Below are positions 14,886 through 22,787 of a stretch of DNA of 28,800 nucleotides, in pieces. The notes below the pieces were generated by a model. The model did not search any database, was not told where the DNA came from, and saw only the letters and a program-made list of their open reading frames with translations. Source of the DNA: Candidatus Altarchaeota archaeon (GTDB lineage: Archaea > SpSt-1190); assembly GCA_018221025.1 (NCBI GenBank), contig JAAOXX010000001.1, forward strand, positions 1 through 28,800. The letters run 5' to 3'. The position numbers and the translations under genes were made by a program. Position 1 is the stretch's first letter; each line of letters opens with the position of its first letter.

Positions 14886-15485
14886 TCAGTTTACAAATAA
14901 TTCGCGTTTATTCCAGAGATAACCAATCAGCAGAATTGGGAGTATAACTCCCGAAAATGAGTAAAATGAGTCAGTCAACACATTGAGTAAAATAACTACA
15001 ACCTGTTGAAGCATATACAGAGTCCATCCAAGTTTTTTCATCTTTAGGAGAGAAATATTGGCAACGAGTCCAAAAATCCCTAATAGGAGCGGAGTCATCA
15101 AAAATGCAAAAAGAACAAATCCAGATGCTGTACCTATATCTCCCAGGAGTTGTAAAACAGGGACCATTTCAATGAATGTAGCCATGACTGTTGTCACAAT
15201 TGGGGCCATAACTACTGCCATAACTAAGATAGCTAAACCAAATAAAGTTGCCAGTGCGGAACCAATTAAACCAATCCATCCCATGAAGCCAATTAGTTTT
15301 GGTCGTGAAGTAGGTGAATTGAGATTCGAGGAGCCCGTTGAAGGACTTTTTTGAAATTCAGTAACTGCAGCATCAATATCTTCTTGAGACCAGCCCTGCC
15401 CGAGCAAACTCTGTTTAAGAGCTGGAATTGCATGGCCTTGAGAAGTGTAAGTCTTGAGATATGTAATCAACTGCGGGTTGGCCAC
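14886..15485 (-). CDS. Four-helix membrane protein with a small N-terminal helical domain
   Basis: A protein of about 199 residues. The cytosolic N-terminus (about 1-40: NPQLITYLKTYTSQGHAIPA, then LLGQGWSQEDIDAAV) is a UBA-like three-helix domain ending in the GWS-x-x-D-I pattern seen in many small-genome archaea and candidate bacteria. A Ser/Pro/Thr linker follows, then about four membrane segments (IGLIGSALATLFGLAILVMA; TVMATFIEMVPVLQLL; FVLFAFLMTPLLLGIFGLVA; VVVILLNVLTDSFYSF and the end). Its function is unknown. GTG 15485 is preferred because the box at 15507-15514 is 25 bp upstream. ATG 15497 would add MLNI. Confidence 0.75.
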   Translation of the reverse strand: MANPQLITYLKTYTSQGHAIPALKQSLLGQGWSQEDIDAAVTEFQKSPSTGSSNLNSPTSRPKLIGFMGWIGLIGSALATLFGLAILVMAVVMAPIVTTVMATFIEMVPVLQLLGDIGTASGFVLFAFLMTPLLLGIFGLVANISLLKMKKLGWTLYMLQQVVVILLNVLTDSFYSFSGVILPILLIGYLWNKRELFVN

Positions 15486-15516
15486 AATATTAAGCATACT
15501 TCGCGCATTTATGCTT

Positions 15517-16137
15517 TTAGACGGTTACTTTGTATATTCTTGAATACTTATCTGCATACACCAAGGCAAGCCCATCAAGTTCTTCCCCATTCCACATCTT
15601 AAACAAAACAAATTTATTGGCAGATTCTAAGGGGACATAATTTTCATCCAAGTATTCAGAAGGGTTCATATCCATTATAAGAAATAATGAATAGCTTTTT
15701 CCTCGTTCGCCATCAGTAATTAATATGTATTCCATTTCATTGGCTTTCATAGTTTGAATTAGGGTGGATATGTCTTCTGATAGAAACGCAGTTACGGCCC
15801 CCTTTATTTTCTCGTGAGACTCGCATTTTGGGCATTCAACGGCATCCAGTTCAGAATCAGAGAGTTGTGAATACATTGCAACAGTGAATAGGATTTCTTT
15901 AGATGGTGCAGTAATGAAAGGTTTTCGATTAGCCAATTGGTCAATTGTTTTTGCATAATCCCACCACGCAAAAATCGTTGAGTTTTCAGGCGTATTTTCA
16001 CGTAGCCAATTCATTGAGTCTGAAAGGTTATCATATACCGGAGTAAAACTATCAGGGTCAGCCATAACTTTAGTTACGCATCCGGCAAATAAAATCAAAA
16101 TAAGAAATGAAACCGCAGTTTTCATGGAAGCACTCAT
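15517..16137 (-). CDS. Lipoprotein resembling the STT3/AglB soluble domain
   Basis: A protein of about 206 residues. MSASMKTAVSFLILILFAGC is a lipoprotein signal peptide with lipobox FAGC, so the mature protein would be lipid-anchored outside the cell. Soon after, MNWLRENTPENSTIFAWWDY (mature residues about 28-47) matches the WWDYG region of archaeal oligosaccharyltransferase AglB/STT3, where WWDYG helps bind the Ser/Thr of the sequon. Here the last Gly is Ala (WWDYAKTI). The order after it (NRKPFITAPS..., EMEYILITDGERG...) also recalls AglB. The 13-helix catalytic membrane domain is absent. It may be an accessory or binding protein rather than a transferase. ATG 16137 agrees with a weak box about 28 bp upstream. 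Confidence 0.65.
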   Translation of the reverse strand: MSASMKTAVSFLILILFAGCVTKVMADPDSFTPVYDNLSDSMNWLRENTPENSTIFAWWDYAKTIDQLANRKPFITAPSKEILFTVAMYSQLSDSELDAVECPKCESHEKIKGAVTAFLSEDISTLIQTMKANEMEYILITDGERGKSYSLFLIMDMNPSEYLDENYVPLESANKFVLFKMWNGEELDGLALVYADKYSRIYKVTV

Positions 16138-16181
16138 GGAAAACAAAGACACCCTAAACTATTATGCATTGCCACCAAACA

Positions 16182-16189
16182 TATTTAAT
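16182..16189 (+). promoter_or_regulatory. TATA box of the MFS gene
   Basis: TATTTAAT is centred about 26 bp before GTG 16212. It supports this start and leaderless transcription. Confidence 0.6.
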
Positions 16190-16211
16190 TCCTTGAAAAA
16201 GAAGATGGATT

Positions 16212-17393
16212 GTGAATATTCAGGAAAAACATGGTTTAGAGGCTAATATTTGGAAGATTTATCTACTGTCATTTTTCCAGATATTTTTCCTATTTGAACC
16301 TATTTTCTTCGTGTATCTTGAGAATGCACTCGGATTTACAATGTTTGAAATGATGTTAATTTCAGGGGTATTTTTATTTACGATGATGCTCTTCATGATA
16401 CCTGCCGGCGTCATGGGGGATAAATTAGGCTACAAAATTACACTAAGTATTGGAACTTTTTTGATTTTAATTGGGGTTGTTATGTGGGGATTTGCCAATA
16501 GTTTTTACGCCATACTTATTGCAGAAATCGTATGGGCAATCGGATGGGCATTAAAACTCGGCGTCCAGGACACACTTCTCTATGAAACCCTAAAGAGTCT
16601 CGGAAGGGAAAATGAATTCAAAAAAACCATTGGAAAGGTAACTGCCCTCTTTTGGATAGGTCTTGCATCAAGTGCATTAATTGGAAGTCTCTTGACACGA
16701 ATAAGTCCTTGGCTACCCGTTAAAATCGGATTCATTCCGATGATAATACCATTCATAGTGTCACTTTGGTTTGTCGAGCCACTAAGAACAAAAAATAAGA
16801 CTTCGTATCTCCAACACACGAAAGATGCATTAAAAAATATTAAAGAGAACGAGAGACTGAAATTATTTGTTTTTTATGCTGTTACGAGTGCAATGATAGT
16901 CGAAATCTCTTACAAATTTTTTCAACCACTTCTCAATAGAATTGGGGTTGAATTAGCATTATTCGGCGTCATATTTTCAATTAGTTATTTGTTGTCTGGT
17001 GCAGGTGCATTTTTTAGTTATAGGATTGAAAAATTGCTCGGTGAAAAAAGATTTCTTTACTCATTTTATGTTGGACTCTTGGTATTATTGATTTCTCTTG
17101 GAACAGTCTCATCGATGTTTGCAATACCCCTCATACTCTTGGTATTCATAATTGATGGGATAAAGGGTCCAGCAGTGCTTGACTACCTTAATCAAAACAT
17201 CGAGAGTCACAACAGAGCAACTATCAATTCAATAAGCAATATGGTGAAATCTCTGCTAGTGGCAGTAATGATTCCATTATTTGGATTACTCGGAGACCTG
17301 CATGGAATTTCAATAGTTTTTTGGATTACGGCCGGATTTTCACTCATATGTATTTTTGGACTGAAAGAACTGTACAGCCGCGCACAGAACTAA
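16212..17393 (+). CDS. MFS transporter
   Basis: A 393-residue polytopic membrane protein with about 11-12 hydrophobic segments in two halves, joined by a charged central loop (LRTKNKTSYLQHTKDALKNI, about residue 195-215). The major facilitator motif A appears between helices 2 and 3 as AGVMGDKLGYKITL. It looks like a general efflux or solute transporter; the substrate cannot be assigned. The GTG start gives MNIQEKHGLEANIWKIYLLS. It is divergent from the STT3-like lipoprotein, and its 3' end overlaps the next convergent gene by 4 nt. Confidence 0.87.
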   Translation: MNIQEKHGLEANIWKIYLLSFFQIFFLFEPIFFVYLENALGFTMFEMMLISGVFLFTMMLFMIPAGVMGDKLGYKITLSIGTFLILIGVVMWGFANSFYAILIAEIVWAIGWALKLGVQDTLLYETLKSLGRENEFKKTIGKVTALFWIGLASSALIGSLLTRISPWLPVKIGFIPMIIPFIVSLWFVEPLRTKNKTSYLQHTKDALKNIKENERLKLFVFYAVTSAMIVEISYKFFQPLLNRIGVELALFGVIFSISYLLSGAGAFFSYRIEKLLGEKRFLYSFYVGLLVLLISLGTVSSMFAIPLILLVFIIDGIKGPAVLDYLNQNIESHNRATINSISNMVKSLLVAVMIPLFGLLGDLHGISIVFWITAGFSLICIFGLKELYSRAQN

Positions 17394-17989
17394 TTACAAC
17401 CAACTTGTTTGAAACATTCTGAAATACTCTTAGCAAGTTCCTGAGAGCCTTCTGTAAAACTTCGAGGAATTATTTGACGCTGCGTCGTATCAACATAATT
17501 GTTGGGGAAAATAGACAGTGCCACTTCTGATGGGTTTTCTTGAATTAAGATTTCTCGTTTGATTCCCATATTGCTTAAAATTGTTTTTGAAACATCATAA
17601 GAACCTGCTGGAATTTTCAAAGTGGAGCCGTCGAGAGGGTCATGGTAAACTTTGCAGTATGCAGGAAGTGCTGAATTGAGATTAGTTTCACCATACAATG
17701 GAAATCCAATATGATTCATTTCTACTTTTTGAAAAACATACTCAGCAGGAGTATTCATTGCAACACCGAGAATATAATTAGGTTCAGAGCCAATAAAATC
17801 TTCGACATTTTCAATAAAAGTTGAAACCATTTTGGTGCCGAGACCCTTGCCAAATCCAAATTTATGGTAGATGGACATATGATTAATACTTAATTCTCCC
17901 GTTTGGAGATGGTGCGTCCACTCTAGCTCACCAGCCATTTCATTACCTTCTTTAAAAATCCACTTTCCACATGTAGACTTTGAATCCAC
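17390..17989 (-). CDS. Possible GNAT-fold acetyltransferase
   Basis: A 199-residue soluble protein. NHMSIYHKFGFGKGLGTKMV (about 36-55) resembles the acetyl-CoA loop of GNAT enzymes (Q/R-x-x-G-x-G/A) and is followed by a helix (STFIENVEDFIG), a strand and NTPAEYVFQKVEMNHIGFPL, as in the latter half of a GNAT domain. The remaining 90 residues are not typical of GNAT and include a proline/glycine-rich part and a C-terminal helix with two cysteines. The assignment is tentative. The start is GTG 17989, with TATATAAA (minus strand, 18010-18017) 25 bp upstream. It is divergent from the hydrolase gene. Confidence 0.6.
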   Translation of the reverse strand: MDSKSTCGKWIFKEGNEMAGELEWTHHLQTGELSINHMSIYHKFGFGKGLGTKMVSTFIENVEDFIGSEPNYILGVAMNTPAEYVFQKVEMNHIGFPLYGETNLNSALPAYCKVYHDPLDGSTLKIPAGSYDVSKTILSNMGIKREILIQENPSEVALSIFPNNYVDTTQRQIIPRSFTEGSQELAKSISECFKQVGCN

Positions 17990-18009
17990 ACGAAATTATT
18001 ACTAAAGAA

Positions 18010-18017
18010 TTTATATA
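18010..18017 (-). promoter_or_regulatory. TATA box of the 17989 gene
   Basis: TATATAAA on the minus strand is centred about 25 bp before GTG 17989. The divergent hydrolase box lies 70 bp away. Confidence 0.65.
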
Positions 18018-18087
18018 TTGAGTGTCCTACAGTTTCAAAAAAACTAAAGATTTTATCGACTCTTGTCTTAATTATTTACGACAAACC

Positions 18088-18095
18088 TTATATAC
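18088..18095 (+). promoter_or_regulatory. TATA box of the alpha/beta hydrolase gene
   Basis: TTATATAC is centred about 25 bp before GTG 18116 and favours it over TTG 18110. ACGACAA (18078-18084) lies 4 bp upstream, where a BRE element would be. Confidence 0.65.
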
Positions 18096-18115
18096 AATTT
18101 ACGTTTCCTTTGAAG

Positions 18116-19648
18116 GTGGGACTACGAAAACGTAACAAATCAGAAAAAAATTCACCTCCATCTACTGATATTGAAAATCGCATACAACCAGGGGGCGTTG
18201 TTTTAACAGATAGTCAACAGAGTTGGTTATTGGGTGAAGGAGGGTCAGAAATGACGACATCACCAATAAAGCAACTGGAAAGTTTCGATGGGATTGACCA
18301 ATATGAAATTCGCCATCCTGAAATTACTGAGGAATTTAGTATATATGGTAGATTATTTAGGAAGAGTGGAACTAAGCCTTCTGAAGATGAAAGAGGTGCA
18401 TTACTCATACCCGGAATTACTTCGAACGGTGGTACTTTTGCAGCAGCCATCAAAGCTCTTTTGGAAGATGCTGAGTACGATTGGGCGGTTACAGTAAATA
18501 CACCGGGACATTATGGTTCAACCACAAAGTCGGGAAAAGTGAATATTGAGGATTATACTGAAGCTATGTGGAATTTCATGAACTTCATATATTCTGAAGA
18601 ACAAATTTCAGGCGACATGATGATTTCAGGGCACTCGGGTCATGCTGCAATTGCATTGGAAATGTATAATGAAGACTATAAGAATTTTATAGATTCCAAA
18701 GGTGCCGAGGGGGGTAAAATAAAGGGTGCAATTTTGGTTGGCCCAGCTTACCATCCAAGAGATTCTTATTTTGGACGATGGGGTCCCATCGTTGCAAAGC
18801 TGTTTAGTTTCTTCCCAGACAGATTAGTAAATGTGGCCGGAAAAGTTGTCAAAAATTATGCAAAGAATGCTACAAGCAAGGAAGAAGGCGAATTGCATGC
18901 AAAAAGGAAAGTTTTAGTTAAGAACAAAGAAATTTATGAGGACATTATGGCAATGAAAAGGTATCACGACCAACACAAAGGTACTCCCTTCTTAGTTGAC
19001 CCAGAACACATGAATGTAGCAATAATTAAGCCACTCAAAGATAAGTTGACTAAGAATGTTACGGATGAAAAACTTTATGCGTGGCATGGTCCTTTTACTA
19101 AGGTCATTCACATGGACCATAAGGGGCATAGTCCACAGAAAACAAATCCACTGAGATATGCTTTAATGCATAAAGAAGTGATTCAGGAGTTTGAAGTTGA
19201 CCAAGGAATAAAGAGCGTATTAGGTATATTGCCTATTAAGAGTGCATTATTTGGCATGTATCTACATGAACGGTCTCAACAAGGACAGGACTTTGTTGAG
19301 TTTAGTGATTTTGCTAAATATGCGTTCAATGGACGTTTATCTGAAACTGAACTTGCAGATGCGAGTACATACTGGATTCAACGATCAGGTCCAATATATG
19401 CACTCATCCATGAGGGTCTTGTTGAAGATGAAAACAACTTACTTCGGCTGACATCAAAGGGGCAACAGCACTTTGATGAACTAATTTACACGATGGCCAA
19501 CAATGAGCTGGGGTCAATAATCCCGGGCGAAGTAAGTAAACTAAATGTACCAGTGAGTTTTACGGAAGAATTTGGTCAGGGTACTGGAGACTACATAAAA
19601 AGTCAAGACGCTGGAGCCTACGTAGATACGCTTGCAGCTAAAGCTTAA
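18116..19648 (+). CDS. Alpha/beta hydrolase with C-terminal winged-helix-like region
   Basis: A protein of about 510 residues. The first 75 residues are polar and low complexity. A hydrolase domain follows: LLIPGITSNGGTF (oxyanion region), VNTPGHYGST, and MMISGHSGHAAIALEMY, where the Ser of GHSGH is the likely nucleophile. The catalytic His is probably in VIHMDHKGHSP. The section between the strands is enlarged (cap, about 200-300). The last 150 residues, with YAFNGRLSETELADASTYWI then IHEGLVEDENNLLRLTSKGQ, read like a winged-helix domain, suggesting DNA or protein binding. Substrate unknown; no signal peptide, so probably cytosolic. The fusion of the two parts is unusual. Confidence 0.72.
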   Translation: MGLRKRNKSEKNSPPSTDIENRIQPGGVVLTDSQQSWLLGEGGSEMTTSPIKQLESFDGIDQYEIRHPEITEEFSIYGRLFRKSGTKPSEDERGALLIPGITSNGGTFAAAIKALLEDAEYDWAVTVNTPGHYGSTTKSGKVNIEDYTEAMWNFMNFIYSEEQISGDMMISGHSGHAAIALEMYNEDYKNFIDSKGAEGGKIKGAILVGPAYHPRDSYFGRWGPIVAKLFSFFPDRLVNVAGKVVKNYAKNATSKEEGELHAKRKVLVKNKEIYEDIMAMKRYHDQHKGTPFLVDPEHMNVAIIKPLKDKLTKNVTDEKLYAWHGPFTKVIHMDHKGHSPQKTNPLRYALMHKEVIQEFEVDQGIKSVLGILPIKSALFGMYLHERSQQGQDFVEFSDFAKYAFNGRLSETELADASTYWIQRSGPIYALIHEGLVEDENNLLRLTSKGQQHFDELIYTMANNELGSIIPGEVSKLNVPVSFTEEFGQGTGDYIKSQDAGAYVDTLAAKA

Positions 19649-19693
19649 GCATACTATACACACATCCAACTTAACCCGCGAGTGAAGTTCCTA

Positions 19694-19891
19694 TTATGTT
19701 AAGACCTTGTACATAGGTTTTGCATATGCCAACACGAAAACTATCAAGTACCAGTACCATTCAAGACTCAATAGAGGCGGCCATACCTTTGCTAAAAACA
19801 AAGTAAATGCAGCAACACCAAGCTTGATTAGCTTTATATCACAAATAGTCATTTTTTTCAATTTCTCTTCGGCCCATTTCATAAGTCCCAT
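19694..19891 (-). CDS. Small membrane protein
   Basis: A 65-residue protein, MGLMKWAEEKLKKMTICDIK then two hydrophobic stretches (IKLGVAAFTLFLAKVW; SLEWYWYLIVFVLAYAKP) and a basic end. This layout, with its DIKLIKL and W-Y-W-Y pattern, resembles a small membrane protein found widely in DPANN archaea and candidate bacteria; I know no function for it. ATG 19891 is 25 bp from a TATA-like box (minus strand, 19911-19920). A TTG at 19906 would be too close to it. Confidence 0.6.
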   Translation of the reverse strand: MGLMKWAEEKLKKMTICDIKLIKLGVAAFTLFLAKVWPPLLSLEWYWYLIVFVLAYAKPMYKVLT

Positions 19892-19933
19892 TCCAATCGG
19901 GCGCAATTTGGGTATTTATGCTGTTCCTTTGAT

Positions 19934-20028
19934 CAAAATCCCATTTTGGTCAAGGTGCCCAAAGGGCATCCTACGGATTTTGGAACGGAGCCCGAAGGGC
20001 GGAGTGAGAAAAGTCCCGTTTTACGGGA
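19934..20028 (-). repeat. Cluster of hairpins downstream of tRNA-Glu
   Basis: Within 95 bp there are four inverted repeats: TCCCGTTTTACGGGA (20014-20028), GCCCGAAGGGC (19990-20000), TGCCCAAAGGGCA (19956-19968), and an enclosing pair CAAAATCC (19934-19941)/GGATTTTG (19975-19982). On the tRNA strand these follow the mature 3' end. They could form a processing or termination region, or a separate structured RNA. No coding frame is convincing here. Confidence 0.6.
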
Positions 20029-20038
20029 AAAGCTTGAA

Positions 20039-20113
20039 TGCCCCAAGCGGGATTCGAACCCGCGTCGCGGGATTGAGAGTCCCGAATCCTTGGCCGGGCT
20101 AGACGATTGGGGC
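20039..20113 (-). tRNA. tRNA-Glu (anticodon CUC)
   Basis: The minus strand reads GCCCCAA ... TTGGGGC with discriminator A. The D arm is GTCTAGCCCGGCCAAGGAT, the anticodon arm CGGGA-CTCTCAA-TCCCG (anticodon CTC, read codon GAG) and the T arm GCGGG-TTCGAAT-CCCGC. No intron is present and CCA is not encoded. The sequence is typical of archaeal tRNA-Glu. An AT box at 20139-20146 is about 29 bp upstream of the mature 5' end. Confidence 0.95.
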
Positions 20114-20138
20114 GACGTATAAGAATGTGGATTTGTTA

Positions 20139-20146
20139 TTTTTAAA
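20139..20146 (-). promoter_or_regulatory. TATA-like box of tRNA-Glu
   Basis: TTTAAAAA on the minus strand is centred about 29 bp upstream of the mature tRNA 5' end, which would allow a short 5' leader for RNase P. Confidence 0.5.
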
Positions 20147-20177
20147 ACGTAGTATGAAATCAGTTGTAAAGAATAAA

Positions 20178-20285
20178 TCATGACAGAAACTCTGTTCCGG
20201 ACTGTTTTTTGAAATAATTATTGAGTTTACCATCTAAACCATCAAGAAGTTCGTCGAAATCGTCTTCCTTTTTATCAAAGTCCAC
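20178..20285 (-). CDS. Candidate 35-residue acidic protein
   Basis: GTG 20285 opens a 35-residue frame, MDFDKKEDDFDELLDGLDGK followed by LNNYFKKQSGTEFLS. The Asp/Leu/Phe pattern gives an amphipathic acidic helix, and codon use looks like that of neighbouring genes. An AT-rich box (minus strand, 20312-20320) is about 31 bp upstream. It resembles the acidic protein at 14343-14519 in composition, not in sequence. Small size keeps confidence low. Confidence 0.4.
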   Translation of the reverse strand: MDFDKKEDDFDELLDGLDGKLNNYFKKQSGTEFLS

Positions 20286-20353
20286 GACAACTCTACGATT
20301 TTTTCAATCCACATATTTTAGGAAAATCGTTCCATAGAGAATAAATTGTCAGA

Positions 20354-20361
20354 AATTTAAA
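20354..20361 (+). promoter_or_regulatory. TATA box of the methyltransferase gene
   Basis: AATTTAAA is centred about 25 bp before GTG 20382 and favours it over TTG 20379. Confidence 0.6.
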
Positions 20362-20381
20362 GACACGCAAGATACATATTG

Positions 20382-21260
20382 GTGGTCGGAAAAGATAAGT
20401 TACAAACCAACAGAACCTGCCCAAACTGCAAAACCAATATGGAATCAAAAATTACTAACTGGACCTTCTTCTGTAGAAATTGTGGACTCTGGACTTCAAA
20501 TCTAGGATCAAAAGAAAACCGGCTTTTAAGAGAAATGGATGTGTCCCAAAAAGACAGGATCAAGGGTTTGCATTCAATAAGGCTTGAGAATGCAACAATT
20601 ACAAGGCGCGCTTTTGAAAAGCATGACACCTTACACGGAAAAACACTCTGTGATGTGGGTTCAGGATATGGGTGGTTTAATCAAGTTTTTGAAGAAGGCG
20701 GTGCACAGGTCTTGGGAATTGAACCGGAAAAAATAGTCGCAAAGCAAGCAAGGGTAAAAACGCGCATTGGATATTTTCCAAACGCACTGAAAAGAGGGGA
20801 GCGGTTTGATATTATATCGTTTAATGATGTGTTTGAGCATATGAACCACCCAAGTAAGGTATTGGAAGAAGTTCACAAACGACTAAACAAAAAAGGCAAA
20901 CTAATAGTTTCCGTTCCCAGTAGTGGAGGCTTATTTTACAGGTTAATCCCTGTATTCCATAAGCTCGGTTACAGGGAACCATGGAATAGACTCTGGCAAT
21001 GTGAATTTAATTCCCCACACGTCTTATATTTCAATTCAAATAATCTGAAAGCTTTAATTGAAAAAAAGGGTTTCAGACAAATTGACAAAGGGCGGCTGAA
21101 AACATTCGAACTAAGGGGATTGAAAAACAGAATCAATACTGGTAAAGGCACAGGAAAGATTATATCATGTCTACTATTCGCGGTGCTTGTCCTGACCTAT
21201 CCACTAATCAATTACATATTCCCAAGCGATTCAATTTTCCAGATTTTTGAGAAGGTTTAA
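20382..21260 (+). CDS. SAM-dependent methyltransferase with zinc ribbon and C-terminal membrane segment
   Basis: A protein of about 292 residues. An N-terminal zinc ribbon (CPNCKTN...CRNCGLW, about 13-38) precedes a class I methyltransferase domain: motif I TLCDVGSGYGWFNQVF (about 86-101), IEPE (acidic ribose-binding end of strand 2), FDIISFNDVFEHMNHP (motif II region) and KKGKLIVSVPSSGG (post II). A hydrophobic stretch near the C-terminus (ISCLLFAVLVLTYPLINYIF) could anchor it to the membrane. This layout (Methyltransf_11/23 type with a ribbon) is common in glycan or lipid modification clusters; substrate unknown. No glycosyltransferases are adjacent. Confidence 0.83.
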   Translation: MVGKDKLQTNRTCPNCKTNMESKITNWTFFCRNCGLWTSNLGSKENRLLREMDVSQKDRIKGLHSIRLENATITRRAFEKHDTLHGKTLCDVGSGYGWFNQVFEEGGAQVLGIEPEKIVAKQARVKTRIGYFPNALKRGERFDIISFNDVFEHMNHPSKVLEEVHKRLNKKGKLIVSVPSSGGLFYRLIPVFHKLGYREPWNRLWQCEFNSPHVLYFNSNNLKALIEKKGFRQIDKGRLKTFELRGLKNRINTGKGTGKIISCLLFAVLVLTYPLINYIFPSDSIFQIFEKV

Positions 21261-21317
21261 GGTAATAAAAACAATTACATAAATAACTAAGTTGCATAGT
21301 TTTAGTAAGGGACTTGC

Positions 21318-21872
21318 ATGGCAAAAGTAATGAATGTTGTTTTTGGGGTTGGTATTGCAATTATGATTTTCATTGTAGCGCTACTTGGTATTGAAGTATT
21401 CTACCCAAGACCCGACATTGCAGATTTTGGTTGTAATGATATCAGAGCCCCCAAACTTACTCCATGTACAGAAAATATGACTGTTGGTGAGTGTAGGGAC
21501 CTTGAATTTCAACAGATGATTGACCAAGAAAACAGTCAAGAATCTAAGGATTGTTGGGATCTGTATGATAGTGCTCGAGATGATTATAATAGGGATTTCT
21601 TCCTCATTACTGCAGTCTTAGGATTCATAGCAATAATTGGAAGCATGTACATGTTCAGTATGATTAATATTGCAGCAGGAACTACGTCTTCAGGATTAGC
21701 ACTAATAGTATTTGGATTTATGGTTGGTTGGCAGAGTACAAACGATTCAATTAAATTCATAGTCAGCATCATTATCACCATGGTTGTCGTAAAATTCGCC
21801 ATAATTGTGAACAAATGGTATGATGTAAAAAACAAAGGTCAAAGCACCCCAAAACGAATCAAGAAAAAGTAA
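21318..21872 (+). CDS. Four-helix membrane protein with cysteine-bearing loop
   Basis: A 184-residue protein: one N-terminal membrane segment (VVFGVGIAIMIFIVALLGIE), then about 75 polar residues containing four cysteines (FGCNDI, TPCTEN, GECRDL, KDCWDL) that could form disulfides outside the cell. Three segments follow close together (FFLITAVLGFIAIIGSMYMF; GLALIVFGFMVGW; FIVSIIITMVVVKFAIIV), and a basic tail (KRIKKK). The pattern matches an uncharacterised family that I associate with small-genome archaea. Function unknown. The TATA spacing is poor here (an AT-rich stretch at 21276-21287 lies about 36 bp upstream), so a short leader is likely. Confidence 0.7.
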   Translation: MAKVMNVVFGVGIAIMIFIVALLGIEVFYPRPDIADFGCNDIRAPKLTPCTENMTVGECRDLEFQQMIDQENSQESKDCWDLYDSARDDYNRDFFLITAVLGFIAIIGSMYMFSMINIAAGTTSSGLALIVFGFMVGWQSTNDSIKFIVSIIITMVVVKFAIIVNKWYDVKNKGQSTPKRIKKK

Positions 21873-21877
21873 ACGGT

Positions 21878-22681
21878 TCACAATTCTAAAGAATTCATTA
21901 CGTCGTCATGTGAAAAATCAGCCCCAAGTTGTGAAGCAAATTTTCGTTTCCCAAATTGGAAATATACCACATCATTTTCAACACTCCAATATTTCCCATC
22001 AAAAATCATTTTCACTTCGTATTTTTTACGGTCCTCATCATCATAAGTAACCCTATTCAAGAGTGCATATCCATTGTCTTTTCGAATCAATGTAATAAAA
22101 TCAATAAACTCCTCATCAGTTCCTTTGTCTTTTTGATGCATGGGTGATGTATTGCAAACATCATAGGCGTTAAGTGAAGTAAAAATCAAATCTGAAAAAT
22201 TCACACCATAATTGGAAACAAGTGTTGCAACACTGTACAAATCACTAGGGTAAAAATATTCTTTGTGGAACTTATCGCTTAGCTCGCCAACACTTTTCAC
22301 ATCCGGACTAATTGAATATAATTCTTCAAATAATGTAGAAACCATATCTATGTTCGCATCGGAACCAGAATCAATTATTTGTTCACAAATTGTTACAATA
22401 TCCTTAACTTCAGGCAATTTTCTTAATCCGATTTCAATATCCTCAAGTAAAGCTTGGGCTAATCCAATAATTACTGCTGGTCGCCTAAATTTATCGACAT
22501 AATCAGATGCACCTTCAGCAATTTTCACTTGTGCCGTTATACTTTTATTCAGAAACTTTACACCAACACCTTCTTGTTCCTTCATATTCTTCCCCCGAAG
22601 CTTTACATCAACACCTTCAAAACTTTCAAATTCTGTTGGAAATTTTTTGACAATATCAACGGCACTATCGTAGGTTACCAC
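21878..22681 (-). CDS. Hypothetical soluble protein
   Basis: A 267-residue acidic soluble protein (MVTYDSAVDIVKKFPTEFES...). The middle (about 65-165) is helical. The last 70 residues look beta-rich (NRVTYDDEDRKKYEVKMIFD, then VYFQFGKRKFASQLG). No signal peptide and no family recognised. The start is GTG 22681 with a TATA-like box (22702-22709) 25 bp upstream. The promoter contains ACTCTGGAGT (22693-22702), which recurs in inverted form in the promoter of the next unknown gene at 23596, suggesting shared control. Confidence 0.65.
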   Translation of the reverse strand: MVTYDSAVDIVKKFPTEFESFEGVDVKLRGKNMKEQEGVGVKFLNKSITAQVKIAEGASDYVDKFRRPAVIIGLAQALLEDIEIGLRKLPEVKDIVTICEQIIDSGSDANIDMVSTLFEELYSISPDVKSVGELSDKFHKEYFYPSDLYSVATLVSNYGVNFSDLIFTSLNAYDVCNTSPMHQKDKGTDEEFIDFITLIRKDNGYALLNRVTYDDEDRKKYEVKMIFDGKYWSVENDVVYFQFGKRKFASQLGADFSHDDVMNSLEL

Positions 22682-22692
22682 AAAACTATGTC

Positions 22693-22709
22693 ACTCTGGA
22701 GTTTAAAAA
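22693..22709 (-). promoter_or_regulatory. Promoter of the 22681 gene with a 10-bp shared element
   Basis: On the minus strand TTTTTAAA is followed by ACTCCAGAGT, directly downstream of the TATA-like box. The same 10-mer, in the other orientation, is at 23604-23613 next to another TATA box. Confidence 0.55.
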
Positions 22710-22787
22710 TATGACAATAAAATGAACTCAAATTTCCATTTTATTCACAACGCACACGTTTTTAATCTTTTGATTATTTCTCATCTA

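Noticed and set aside
19707..20102. A 131-residue plus-strand frame ending in the tRNA
   Set aside because: It runs through the hairpin cluster and antisense to tRNA-Glu; it is a by-product of GC-rich structure.
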